DNA of 64,000 bases, from NCBI RefSeq assembly GCF_003258595.1, contig NZ_QHHQ01000001.1:1054001-1118000 (forward strand), read 5' to 3'. The position numbers and the translations under genes were made by a program. Below the pieces are notes generated by a model that did no database searches, was not told where the DNA came from, and worked only from the letters and a program-made list of their open reading frames with translations. The stretch's first letter is position 1; every line of letters starts with the position of its first letter. Of the stretch, positions 18,969 through 28,027 are shown in pieces. The stretch is from Acuticoccus sediminis. Lineage in GTDB: Bacteria > Pseudomonadota > Alphaproteobacteria > Rhizobiales > Amorphaceae.

Positions 18969-19247
18969 ATGGTCAACGAAGGAGTGGCTGGGGACCAGCT
19001 GCGTACGATCGTCGAGCGGATCGAGCGTCTCGAGGAAGAGAAGCAGGGCATCGCGGACGACATCAAGGACGTGTACGCCGAGGCGAAGGCCAACGGGTAC
19101 GACGTGAAGGTGCTTCGTCAGATCGTGCGCCTGCGCAAGCAGGAGCCCAGCGAGCGGACCGAGTTCGAGGCGATCCTCGACCTCTACATGCAGGCCCTCG
19201 GCATGCGCTTCACCGGCGAAGGCATCGAGCGCGCCGAAGCCGCCTGA
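18969..19247 (+). CDS. gapR: GapR (DUF2312), nucleoid-associated protein
   Basis: 92 residues, matching the DUF2312 pattern: [21 protein letters not shown], then [16 protein letters not shown], then IVRLRKQEP. In Caulobacter, GapR binds AT-rich, overtwisted DNA and helps replication and segregation. The N-terminal part is a helical, coiled-coil-like oligomerisation segment. It is preceded by an AT-richer gene-free region and followed by a strong bidirectional terminator, so it is probably monocistronic. Confidence 0.93.
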   Translation: MVNEGVAGDQLRTIVERIERLEEEKQGIADDIKDVYAEAKANGYDVKVLRQIVRLRKQEPSERTEFEAILDLYMQALGMRFTGEGIERAEAA

Positions 19248-19315
19248 GGAGACGGACGGGACTGGCGCACGACGCGCGGCGCTCCCGCCCATCTCCGGCT
19301 TCGAAAGTCGAAACG

Positions 19316-19352
19316 AAAAACCCCGCGCAGCTTGCACTGCGCGGGGTTTTTT
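19316..19352. terminator. Bidirectional Rho-independent terminator
   Basis: A perfect 10-bp stem, CCCCGCGCAG paired with CTGCGCGGGG around a six-base loop, with an A5 tract before it and a T6 tract after it. It lies 69 bases after the gapR stop on the plus strand and 46 bases after the DUF882 gene stop on the minus strand, so it can end both convergent transcripts. Confidence 0.93.
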
Positions 19353-19397
19353 GTTGGCCGGTCAGCCGGGGCTCCGTGAGGCCCCGGGGTGGGGCGG

Positions 19398-21083
19398 TCA
19401 GGAGCGCGGGCTGGCGAAGACCGTCACGCGGGTTCCGGTGAAGCGGTCGGTGTCGAGCCAGTCGGTGCCGCCCTCGGCGATGGTCTTGGCCGAGCCAAGG
19501 AAGCCCGGCGCCATCAGCACGCCGTCGTCGGCGGCCGCGCGGCGGTCAGGCGCGACGAGGGTCGCGAAGTCCTGGCCCGAGACGTTGGTGAGGTTGCCGA
19601 TCAGCTCGGGCGAGGCGCCCATCACCGGGGAGATCAGCGCGTCCACCGCGTCGCCGGTGAGGGCGGCCGGGACGGGGCCCGCGTCGCGGAAGCCGATCTG
19701 TGGCTCCGGTCGCGGTGCCGCCGGCGGGTTCGCCGCGCGGCCCGACGCGGCTGCGGCGGCGACCTGCGAGGGGCGCGGGATGATCGCGGCCGCGGCCGTC
19801 AGCGGCGAGCCGTCGTTCCCGTCGGGAGCTTCGTCACGCGCATAGCCGAGGGCCGTGGAGGGCGCGTCGGCCGGGGCGCGGTTCGGGCGCACCGGACGCT
19901 GCGGCGGCAGCGCCGCGACGACGATCGGCTTGTCGTCCTCCGTCTCCACCGCGGCCGGCGGAGTCGGGGCGGTCGGCGGGGTCGGTACCGGGGCCGACGG
20001 AGTGGCCGGCGCTTCCGTCGCGACAGCCGTGAGCGGCGCGGACGGCTGCTCGACCGGCTGGACGGACGGCGTCTCGTCGTCCTCGTCATCCTCGTCGTTG
20101 CGCGAGCGGCCGATCAGACCGCCCAGCGAGACGCTGGGGAGCTGGCGGAAGAAGCCGCCGCCCTGGTTGTCGTTGGACTCGCGGGCGGGACGCGGCTCCG
20201 GCGCGACGCGGGCCGAGGCGACCTCGGTCGGCCGGGGCGCCGCCGGCGCGGGCGCGGCCTCGCGCTGCGGCCGGGTCGCCGTGACGCGGCCGGACTGCGG
20301 TCCGGACTCGCCGGACGAGCCGCCGCCACCACCGCCGCCGAAGAGCGACGCGATCAGGCCGCCGCCACCGCCGCCGTCACCACCGCCGCGCAGCCGGGTC
20401 AGCTTGCCTTCCTTCTCCAGGCGCTCGGCCTCGGCGTAGCCGGAGAGCGGCTTGCCGTCGGAGGGGATGTGCAGCGTCTTGCCGTCGGGGAAGATCCTCA
20501 CGAGCTCGGAGCGTGACATGCGCGGCCAGGCGCGGACGCGGCCGGTGTCCATATGCACGAACGGGCTGCCGGACGTCGGGTAGTAGCCGACGCCGCCGAC
20601 CTGGCGGCGCATGCCCGCGGCGCGCAGCTGCGCCAGGTTCGCGCCCTTGATGTAGAAGTCGATGGCATGGCCCAGCATGTGCTGGGAGTTCTTGGCCACG
20701 CCGCGGGAGCGGCGCCGCAGCATCGAGTTCGTCGCCGGCGAACGGTAGGCGGAGACGATGCTGATGGTCTTGCCGCCGAACTCCTGCTGCATCTCCCAGA
20801 GCAGGTCGAACAGCTCCGGGTCCATCTTGGTGGCTTCGTTGCGCCGCCAGTCGCGCAGGAACCGGTTGAGGTCGCGCAGTCCGGAACCGACGTAGCTGCC
20901 GTTCCGTTTATAGACGACCTCGATGCTCTCGCGGGTATGCGTGAAATAGAGCTTGAGGGTACGGGACTGGGCGGAAGCCTCAGTCGCTCCCCCTGCCGAC
21001 AGCAGGAGGGACCCGAGAAGCGCGGCGAGGCCAAGCGAACGAACGCGGGCCACGCGGCGTCTGATATTGCCGCATCGCAACAT
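19398..21083 (-). CDS. DUF882 / peptidase M15-like protein with long disordered tail
   Basis: 561 residues. A signal peptide (about residues 1-38, ending ASA) leads into a DUF882 (YcbK-like, LAS superfamily) domain to about residue 190: VSAYRSP, the zinc-site pattern SQHMLGHAIDFYI and FVHMDTG are visible. These proteins are predicted cell-wall peptidases or amidases acting in the periplasm. About 370 residues of low-complexity Gly/Pro/Ala-rich sequence follow, including Gly runs near 240-260 and an acidic DEDDEDDE patch. Most family members are much shorter. The ATG at 21083 begins the signal peptide; an upstream ATG at 21137 would put 18 residues before it. Confidence 0.82.
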   Translation of the reverse strand: MLRCGNIRRRVARVRSLGLAALLGSLLLSAGGATEASAQSRTLKLYFTHTRESIEVVYKRNGSYVGSGLRDLNRFLRDWRRNEATKMDPELFDLLWEMQQEFGGKTISIVSAYRSPATNSMLRRRSRGVAKNSQHMLGHAIDFYIKGANLAQLRAAGMRRQVGGVGYYPTSGSPFVHMDTGRVRAWPRMSRSELVRIFPDGKTLHIPSDGKPLSGYAEAERLEKEGKLTRLRGGGDGGGGGGLIASLFGGGGGGGSSGESGPQSGRVTATRPQREAAPAPAAPRPTEVASARVAPEPRPARESNDNQGGGFFRQLPSVSLGGLIGRSRNDEDDEDDETPSVQPVEQPSAPLTAVATEAPATPSAPVPTPPTAPTPPAAVETEDDKPIVVAALPPQRPVRPNRAPADAPSTALGYARDEAPDGNDGSPLTAAAAIIPRPSQVAAAAASGRAANPPAAPRPEPQIGFRDAGPVPAALTGDAVDALISPVMGASPELIGNLTNVSGQDFATLVAPDRRAAADDGVLMAPGFLGSAKTIAEGGTDWLDTDRFTGTRVTVFASPRS

Positions 21084-21311
21084 AGCGGAACTCTGGACTC
21101 GCAATGGTGTCAAGCGGCCGCCCCCTGTCGGACACATCAGGGTACGCCGGATTATCGACGTAGCTATTCGGAATTAAGACCCAACGCTTGCTGGAGGCTT
21201 AACGAATTGCAGACGGCTTCGAAAGAGCCGTTATGTGACGACACTCCACTGTGGCCGATAAATCACAGTTTTTCAGGATTGGCCAGCTACTGGCGCATGG
21301 CCGCCACAATT

Positions 21312-22943
21312 TTAAAGACCGAGTGCCCTCTGGGTGCGCGCGTCGAACCCGTAAATGTCGTCGAGCCGGACCACGTGGCCGCTGTCGGTGACCTCGCGCG
21401 TGAAGTAGGCGAGGTGGACCGGGATGTGCTTCTGCGTGTTCAGCCAGCGCTCCTTGCCCCCCACCATCTTCTCGAGCCCGCGGCCGGAGAGGTTCGGCTC
21501 GCCCGCGAGCAGCGCCTCGGCGAAGTCGAACGGGTTCTGGACGCGCACGCAGCCGTGGCTGAAGGCGCGGGTCGGACGGTCGAACAGGCTCTTCGACGGC
21601 GTGTCGTGCAGGTAGACCGCGTGCTGGTTCGGGAACAGGAACTTCACCCGGCCGAGCGCATTGCCGCCGCCCGGCTTCTCGCGGATGCGCACCCGGCGCA
21701 GCGTCGCCTCGTTCCAGTTGATGGTGTTGGGGTTCACCACGTTGCCGTTGAAGACGACCTCGTAGTTGTTGCGGGCCATGTAGCCGCCGGGGTTGGACTG
21801 GATCCCGCCCAGCATCTCGTTCTTGGCGATCGAGTAGGGGACGTTCCAGTACGGGTTTACGACGATGTGCTCGATCTCGTCGGAGAAGATCGGCGTCGGG
21901 TTGCTCGCCTTGCCGACGACGACGCGGCCCGTATAGGTCGCCTTGCCCGCGTCCACGACCTGGATGCGGTAGGCCGGCACGTTGACGTAGACGTGGTGCA
22001 TGCCGAGCCAGCGGGGCATCCACCGCCAGCGCTCCATGTTGGAGATCAGCGCGTCGACGTCGTTGCCGCCGAGTCCGGCGTCGAGGACGGCGAGGGAGCG
22101 CGGGCCGACGATCCCGTCCGCGCCGAGCCCGCTGTCCTTCTGCCAGGCCTTCACCGCCGTCTCGAGGCTGTCGTCGAAGACCTCCGCGTCGGCGCCGGCG
22201 GGGGCCGTGGCGTCGAGCCGCGTGCGCAGGACGGCGACGCGCGGCCCGGTCGAGCCGAGCTTAAGCGCCGGGCCGGAGCCGACGGCGGGCGGCTGCACGA
22301 CGCTGGAGTCGAGCGCCTTGCGCAGCGCCGCACGCAGGCGCTGGTACTGGGCCTGCTGCGGGTGGACGCTCTCCAGCGTCTTGTCGATGTCGTCGGCGCG
22401 GCCGAGGCGGACGAGGAAGCGCATCTCGTTCAGCTTCGGCGGATCCATGGTCATGATCCGCGAGATGTCCGTCGGCTTGACGCGGCCGGAGTGGGCGTGC
22501 CGGGCGTAACGCAGCGCCGCCTCGGTGAGCGCGACGTCCTCGCGGGCGCGCTCGCGCAGGCTGTCGCCGCGACGGGGCACCGCATAGGCCTCGGGGTCGA
22601 GGCCGTCGTAGGCCGCCTCGGCGAGCCGGGCGCGCAGCACCGCGGCCCGTTCCTCGGTCCACACCGGCGCGTAGTGGCGCATCTCGTAGTACTGCGCGAC
22701 CGACAGCCACACGTCGGTGGAGACTTCCGCTTCGATCGCGGCCTCGATGGTGGAGGGGGCCTCCATCGCCTCGAAAGTGTCGGCGCCCGGGGCGACGCTG
22801 GCCGCGGGCGTCGTGTCGGACACAGGCGAGAGGCGGGGGATCGGCACTTCTGCCGCCGCCATCACCGGCAGGGCGAGGGGCGAGACTGCGAGCGTCAGGG
22901 CCGCGACCGTTGCCAGCCGCGTCGAACGAACCAAACGTGTCAT
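21312..22943 (-). CDS. L,D-transpeptidase (YcbB/LdtD-like)
   Basis: 543 residues. A signal peptide (about residues 1-31) is followed by the long N-terminal domain of the LdtD type, a peptidoglycan-binding segment (LKLGSTGPRVAVLRTRL to DGIVGPRSL) and a YkuD catalytic domain with the SHGCVRVQ cysteine motif. It would form 3-3 crosslinks in the periplasm. The ATG at 22943 was chosen because it directly starts the signal peptide; AAGGG lies about 12 bases upstream. It is followed by the DUF882 cell-wall gene on the same strand after 228 bases. Confidence 0.9.
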   Translation of the reverse strand: MTRLVRSTRLATVAALTLAVSPLALPVMAAAEVPIPRLSPVSDTTPAASVAPGADTFEAMEAPSTIEAAIEAEVSTDVWLSVAQYYEMRHYAPVWTEERAAVLRARLAEAAYDGLDPEAYAVPRRGDSLRERAREDVALTEAALRYARHAHSGRVKPTDISRIMTMDPPKLNEMRFLVRLGRADDIDKTLESVHPQQAQYQRLRAALRKALDSSVVQPPAVGSGPALKLGSTGPRVAVLRTRLDATAPAGADAEVFDDSLETAVKAWQKDSGLGADGIVGPRSLAVLDAGLGGNDVDALISNMERWRWMPRWLGMHHVYVNVPAYRIQVVDAGKATYTGRVVVGKASNPTPIFSDEIEHIVVNPYWNVPYSIAKNEMLGGIQSNPGGYMARNNYEVVFNGNVVNPNTINWNEATLRRVRIREKPGGGNALGRVKFLFPNQHAVYLHDTPSKSLFDRPTRAFSHGCVRVQNPFDFAEALLAGEPNLSGRGLEKMVGGKERWLNTQKHIPVHLAYFTREVTDSGHVVRLDDIYGFDARTQRALGL

Positions 22944-23053
22944 TGGAAGTGTCGCCCTTTCACACTCGAACCCAGGGGCCATCTGAAGACAAATGAGATA
23001 GCATCCCGCTCTGTCCCAAAGAGCGTCATCACGATCCGTTGAAGGCCCCGACG

Positions 23054-24916
23054 ATGAGTTTCACTGCCAATCGCGCAATTTTGCCACACGAGACCGCCGA
23101 GCGAGCCAGCACGGGGACGGCCATCGAGGGTCTTCCCGAGTGGAGTCTCGGCGACTTCTACGCCGGTCCGAACGACCCGGCGCTCGCCGCCGACCTCGCC
23201 TCACTCGCCGAAGATTCAAGGCGTTTCGAGGCCGAGTACAAGGGCACCCTGGCCGAGCGCCTTGCCGCCCCCGAAGGCGGCGCGACCCTCGCCGCGGCGC
23301 TGAAGGCGTACGAGGCGCTCGAGGATCGGGCGGGCCGAATTGGCTCATACGCCGGCCTCCTTTACGCCACGGACACGACAGATCCTGTCCACGCGAAGAC
23401 CTATGGCGACGTCTCCGACAAGCTGACGAGCCTTGCCACCCACCTCCTCTTCTTCGGCCTGGAGCTGAACCGGATCGACGACGCCGTGATGGCGAAGGCG
23501 CTGGGGGATCCCGCCGCGGCCCACTACCGGCCGTTCATCGAGGACCTGCGCAAGGAGCGCCCGTACCAGCTCTCCGACGACCTGGAGCGGCTCTTCCTCG
23601 ACAAGTCGGCGTCGTCCCGCACCGCGTGGACCCGCCTCTTCGACGATACGATCGCGAGCCTGCGCGTCGAGATGGAGGGGAGCGAGGGCAAGGTCACCCT
23701 CGAGGAGGCGCTGAACAAGCTGCTCGACCCGAAGGAGGCGGTGCGCAAGGCCGCGTCCGAGGGGATCGCCGCGTCGCTGAAGAGCGAGGAGCGGACCTTC
23801 ACGCTGATCACCAACACGCTGGCGAAGGACAAGGAAGTGTCCGACCGCTGGCGCGGCTTCCCGGACGTCGCCTCCTCGCGCCACCTCGCCAACCGCGTCG
23901 AGGCCGAGGTCGTGGACGCGCTGGTCTCGGCCGTGACGGACGCCTACCCGCGCCTGTCGCACCGCTATTACGCGATGAAGGCGAAGTGGTTCGGCAAGGA
24001 CGCGCTCGACACCTGGGACCGCAACGCACCGCTCCCGGAGGCGGACGACCGCACCATCTCCTGGGCCGACGCGAAGAACACGGTGATGACCTCCTTCGGC
24101 GGCTTCTCCCCCCAACTCGCCGAGCTGGCAGGCCGTTTCTTCGACAATCCGTGGATCGACGCGCCGGTGCGGCCGGGCAAGGCGCCGGGCGCGTTCGCGC
24201 ATCCGACGGTACCGTCGGCGCACCCCTACGTCCTGCTCAACTACCAGGGCCGGTCGCGGGACGTGATGACGCTCGCGCACGAGCTCGGCCACGGCGTGCA
24301 CCAGATCCTCGCCGGTCCCAACGGGGCGCTGATGGCGCCGACGCCGCTGACCCTTGCCGAGACGGCCTCGGTGTTCGGCGAGATGCTGACCTTCCGCCAG
24401 CTCCTCGCCGAGGCGCCCGACGCGCGGACCCGCCGCGTGATGCTCGCCTCCAAGGTGGAGGACATGCTCAACACCGTGGTGCGCCAGATCGCGTTCTACA
24501 CCTTCGAGCGCCACGTCCACACCGAGCGCCGCGAGGGCGAGCTCACCACCGAGCGGCTGGGCCAGATCTGGATGGACGTCTCGCGCGAGTCGCTCGGGCC
24601 GTCTGTCCGGCTGCAGGATGGCTACGAGGCGTTCTGGGCCTACATCCCACACTTCATCAACGCGCCGTTCTACGTCTACGCGTACGCCTTCGGCGACTGC
24701 CTCGTGAATTCGCTCTACGGCGTCTACGAGCGGGAGCCGGCCGGCTTCCAGGAGAAGTATTTCGCGCTCCTCTCCGCGGGCGGCACGAAGCACCACTCCG
24801 AGCTGCTCGCCCCGTTCGGCCTCGACGCGCGGGACCCGGCGTTCTGGACGACCGGCCTCTCGGTGATCGAGGGGCTGATCGACGAACTCGCCGCCGCGGA
24901 CAGCGCCGCGGGCTGA
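23054..24916 (+). CDS. pepF: M3-family oligoendopeptidase F
   Basis: A 620-residue cytosolic zinc peptidase that degrades short peptides. The catalytic HELGH is at residues 409-413 (TLAHELGHGVH), with the downstream glutamate in TLAETASVFGE. The ATG at 23054 has GAAGG eight bases upstream; a TTG at 23039 is an in-frame alternative. It diverges from the L,D-transpeptidase gene and is followed after six bases by the DUF3445 gene, so the two are probably cotranscribed. Confidence 0.93.
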   Translation: MSFTANRAILPHETAERASTGTAIEGLPEWSLGDFYAGPNDPALAADLASLAEDSRRFEAEYKGTLAERLAAPEGGATLAAALKAYEALEDRAGRIGSYAGLLYATDTTDPVHAKTYGDVSDKLTSLATHLLFFGLELNRIDDAVMAKALGDPAAAHYRPFIEDLRKERPYQLSDDLERLFLDKSASSRTAWTRLFDDTIASLRVEMEGSEGKVTLEEALNKLLDPKEAVRKAASEGIAASLKSEERTFTLITNTLAKDKEVSDRWRGFPDVASSRHLANRVEAEVVDALVSAVTDAYPRLSHRYYAMKAKWFGKDALDTWDRNAPLPEADDRTISWADAKNTVMTSFGGFSPQLAELAGRFFDNPWIDAPVRPGKAPGAFAHPTVPSAHPYVLLNYQGRSRDVMTLAHELGHGVHQILAGPNGALMAPTPLTLAETASVFGEMLTFRQLLAEAPDARTRRVMLASKVEDMLNTVVRQIAFYTFERHVHTERREGELTTERLGQIWMDVSRESLGPSVRLQDGYEAFWAYIPHFINAPFYVYAYAFGDCLVNSLYGVYEREPAGFQEKYFALLSAGGTKHHSELLAPFGLDARDPAFWTTGLSVIEGLIDELAAADSAAG

Positions 24917-24922
24917 CGGGCG

Positions 24923-25813
24923 ATGACCGAGCCGGTTCAAGGGGGCGACGTGCGCCCGCGCCACACCCCCTGGGCTGGCGGCAAGAAGCCGTTCTCGATC
25001 GCGATGAGCCCCATCGCGCTCGAGGACTGGCTGGAGAACGACGACCGCCGCCTCGCCGACCTCGCCGAGAAGGCAGGGGTCCTGTCGCGGGTGGGCGATG
25101 CGGTGCGGATCCGGCCCGACACGGCCGCCTCGCAGGCCGAGGCGCGTGACCTGATCGCCGCCGATCTCGTGCGCCAGGGGCTCGACCCGCGCCCCGTCGC
25201 CCCGCCGGAGCGCCTCGCGGACGGCACGCCCTTCGCCGAGGCGCCGCCGCTCCTCGACGCGGCGATGATGCTGTCGGACGACCTCGTCATCATGCGGCGC
25301 GGCGAGGAGGCGTGGTCGCTCGCCGCCGGTGTCGTCGCCTTCCCGTCCGGCTGGCACCTGCCGGAGAAGTTCGACCGGCCGATGAACGCGATCCACCAGT
25401 CCGTGCCCGGCTGGGCCGGGCCGATGGCGATGCGGGTGGCGCGGATCTTCGACAACCTGTCGGTCGACGCGCCGGTGTGGCGTCTGAACTGGTCGATCCA
25501 GTTCGGCGGCGGGCTGTCGCTCGCCGGATCCAAGCACGACAAGCCGCAGGCGACGGGCATCGCCGCGCCGCTGGTGCGGGTCGAGCGGCAGACCCTGCGC
25601 CGCCTCACGACCGGCGACCTCCTCTTCACGATCAAGGTGATGGTGGACCCGGTGGAGGCCTTCGCCGGCCATCCGGACGGGGCGCACCTCGCGACGAGCC
25701 TTGCCGACCAGCTCGACGGGCTCGACGCCGCCCAGCTCGCCTACAAGGGACTGACGAAGGTGCGCGACACGCTGGCCGCGCGCCTCAGGGACCTCGCCGC
25801 CGCGACCGTCTGA
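24923..25813 (+). CDS. DUF3445, heme-dependent oxidative N-demethylase family
   Basis: 296 residues of the DUF3445 family, renamed heme-dependent oxidative N-demethylase after the dimethylamine enzyme subunit of Pseudomonas. Seen: GWHLPEKFDRPMNAIHQSVPGW, the probable PAS-like heme-binding centre with conserved histidines, then RLNWSIQF and VRVERQTLRRL. The real substrate of most family members is unknown; the other subunits of the N-demethylase complex are not in this window. Cotranscription with pepF is likely (gap of six bases). Confidence 0.85.
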   Translation: MTEPVQGGDVRPRHTPWAGGKKPFSIAMSPIALEDWLENDDRRLADLAEKAGVLSRVGDAVRIRPDTAASQAEARDLIAADLVRQGLDPRPVAPPERLADGTPFAEAPPLLDAAMMLSDDLVIMRRGEEAWSLAAGVVAFPSGWHLPEKFDRPMNAIHQSVPGWAGPMAMRVARIFDNLSVDAPVWRLNWSIQFGGGLSLAGSKHDKPQATGIAAPLVRVERQTLRRLTTGDLLFTIKVMVDPVEAFAGHPDGAHLATSLADQLDGLDAAQLAYKGLTKVRDTLAARLRDLAAATV

Positions 25814-25888
25814 CCCGGTCCGGGCGCCGCCGGCAAGCGCGCGGTCCCCGCGGCCGCGTCGGCCAACCCCGCCGAGCCCGCGCCGGCG

Positions 25889-27328
25889 TCAGCGCTTGCA
25901 GCGCGTCGCGATCGTCGCGCGCACCGGCATCGGGCGTCCCATCACGTTGTGCATCGGCGCCGAGACGGTCAGCTCCTTCCCGGTGCAGTGCCCCTCGGGC
26001 GGCGGGACCGCCTTGCCGGTGCCGGGCTGCATGGCGATGGCGACGTCCGTCATCGGCGCGTGGCGGTCCTCGGTGACCCAGGCCTCCCGGCCGGCCCTGC
26101 GGAAGGCGATCATCATATTGGCTTCCAGCGACTGCCGGCTCGCCGAGACGGTGATACGCCCCGGCGGGGTCTCGGCCAGGATCTGCGCCGCGAGCGCATC
26201 GTACGGGCGGGCGAAGCGGTGGTCGTCGAACGCCGTCATCGCCGCGATGCCGATGGGGACGGCGAGGAAGACCGCCGCCGCGACGCCGATGATCCGCCAC
26301 GGCCGCCACGCCAGGAGGTGCAGCGACGCGACCACCGGGAGCGGCATGAGGATCGGCGTCAGATAGCGCTCGTGGACGGAGGACATGTCGGCCGCCAGGA
26401 CCGCGACGGCCGAGAGGCCGAGCGACAGGGCGAGCGTGCGCCACAGCAGCCGCCGCACCGCGTCCCCCTCCTCCGAGAGCACGGGGCGGGCGCGGCCGAA
26501 GAGGGCCACCAGCGCCAGCACCACACCGACCGAGGCGAGGAGAGCGACGACGAGCGATACGACGCCGTCGACGCCGACGCCGGGGAGGTCGATCGCCGAG
26601 AAGGGGCCGTCCCGGTAGAGCTTCTCGATGCGCTCGGTGGAGCTGCGGAGCGCGTGGGCCATCGCCCACATCGCCGGGCCGGCCATCACGCCGACGATGA
26701 CGGGGACCAGGAAGGCCCAGGCCGTCGCGAGGCGGCGCCACCAGAACCGGTCGGTCAGCATGGCGAGGATCAGCGTGAAGACGAGGATCCAGATGTTGGG
26801 CTTGGCGAGCGCGCCGACGCCGGCGGAGAGGCCGAGCACCAGGAAGGCGCTCCACCGCGGCCCGGTGGCGAGGCGGGCGACGCCGTTCACGAGCCCGGCG
26901 GCCGCCGCCATTACCAGGATGGAGTGGGCGAGGGTGTGCGCCGACATCCACGAGACCTGCGGCATGAAGGCCATCAGCGCGACGGCGAGGATGCCCGCAG
27001 TCGGTCCGGCGATGCGCCGGGCGGCGTCGAAGGTGAGGAGGTAGGTCGCCATCAGCAGCGAGCCGCGCACCAGCGTGACGGCGAGCGTCCAGTGCTCGCC
27101 CGTCAGCTCCAGCGCGCCGCGCACCAGCCAGTTGTAGAGCGGCGGGTGCGAGTTGCCGTAGATCAGCTTCAGGTCCACCGCACCGACGAACTGCGCCTCG
27201 TCGATCTCCAGAAACGGAGACAGGCCCAGCCGCACGCCGGTGATGAGGAGAATATAGAGGATGATCGCGGCCGTTGCCGTCCACGCCCCGACGGGCGACG
27301 GGTGGCGGGCCACGGCGAGGTTGTCCAT
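25889..27328 (-). CDS. Glycosyltransferase family 39-type membrane protein
   Basis: 479 residues with about ten predicted membrane helices in the first 370 residues and a C-terminal soluble part. The first periplasmic loop has FLEIDEAQFVGAV followed by GNSHPPLYNWLVR, the acidic site and second motif of ArnT/PMT-like lipid-linked sugar transferases. Such enzymes move a sugar or aminosugar from a polyprenyl phosphate to an envelope acceptor. Donor and acceptor are unknown. It is a single gene, convergent with the DUF3445 gene. Confidence 0.82.
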   Translation of the reverse strand: MDNLAVARHPSPVGAWTATAAIILYILLITGVRLGLSPFLEIDEAQFVGAVDLKLIYGNSHPPLYNWLVRGALELTGEHWTLAVTLVRGSLLMATYLLTFDAARRIAGPTAGILAVALMAFMPQVSWMSAHTLAHSILVMAAAAGLVNGVARLATGPRWSAFLVLGLSAGVGALAKPNIWILVFTLILAMLTDRFWWRRLATAWAFLVPVIVGVMAGPAMWAMAHALRSSTERIEKLYRDGPFSAIDLPGVGVDGVVSLVVALLASVGVVLALVALFGRARPVLSEEGDAVRRLLWRTLALSLGLSAVAVLAADMSSVHERYLTPILMPLPVVASLHLLAWRPWRIIGVAAAVFLAVPIGIAAMTAFDDHRFARPYDALAAQILAETPPGRITVSASRQSLEANMMIAFRRAGREAWVTEDRHAPMTDVAIAMQPGTGKAVPPPEGHCTGKELTVSAPMHNVMGRPMPVRATIATRCKR

Positions 27329-27480
27329 GTCGCTCTCCGGTCCGGCCCCGTGTCAAAGAGGGACCGGCCGGCCGCGTCAAGCCGGAGCCTGCACGGCAGG
27401 GATGCGGCGCGCGGGTTGACGGGCACGGACGGCCCCGCGGCGGGCCCGGAGGGACGGGACGCGGCCGGGAGGCGCGACGC

Positions 27481-27511
27481 AAAAAAGCCGCCCCGGGGTC
27501 GGAGCGGCTTT
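27481..27511 (-). terminator. Rho-independent terminator after the small secreted protein gene
   Basis: On the minus strand AAAGCCGC pairs with GCGGCTTT, followed by a T6 run (the A6 at 27481-27486 on the plus strand). It lies about 24 bases beyond the stop of the 108-residue gene. Confidence 0.85.
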
Positions 27512-27534
27512 CAGGCGCGCAAGGCGGTCGGACC

Positions 27535-27861
27535 TTAGTGGCAGACCTCGCGCTCTTTCAGGATGTAGGCCTGACGGCGCGGGCTCCAGACCTCGATGGT
27601 CTCGATGTAGCAGCGCTGGCGCGGCTGGGACGCGGCGGCGGCGCCGAGGGCGAGGGCGCTGAGGCCGATGACGATGCCGGCGGCGGTCGCGGCGTTGCGG
27701 CGGCGGTGGTGATGACCGACGGTCGTGATGTTCTCGTCGACCTGCACGGCCTGGGCGACCGGGGCGCCCAGCGGGGCGGCCTGCGCGGAGGTGGTGGCCG
27801 TGGCGGTCAGGGCGGTGAAGCCGATGGCGGCGGCGGTGAAGGCGGCGATCGTGGTCTTCAT
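27535..27861 (-). CDS. Small secreted protein, unknown
   Basis: 108 residues. A signal peptide (about residues 1-28, ending AQA) is followed by a GHHHRRR patch, a hydrophobic Ala-rich stretch (NAATAAGIVIGLSALALGAAAA) that may be a membrane anchor or glycine-zipper-like helix, and a C-terminal segment CYIETIEVWSPRR ending in Cys-His. No family is recognised with certainty. The ATG at 27861 has GGAGA upstream. It is monocistronic with its own terminator. Confidence 0.75.
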   Translation of the reverse strand: MKTTIAAFTAAAIGFTALTATATTSAQAAPLGAPVAQAVQVDENITTVGHHHRRRNAATAAGIVIGLSALALGAAAASQPRQRCYIETIEVWSPRRQAYILKEREVCH

Positions 27862-28027
27862 GTTTGTCTCTCCGTTTTTCTCTGGCGGATCCTCCCGCCG
27901 ACACAACGAAGATCGCGACGCCCCGGCGTTTCCCGAGTGACGCCCGTCACGGGCCGGTCATTCGGCTCACGGGAATGCGACGGCGCGCCCTTTTGACTGG
28001 AAACCCGTTCGGCGCCAAACTCGGATC

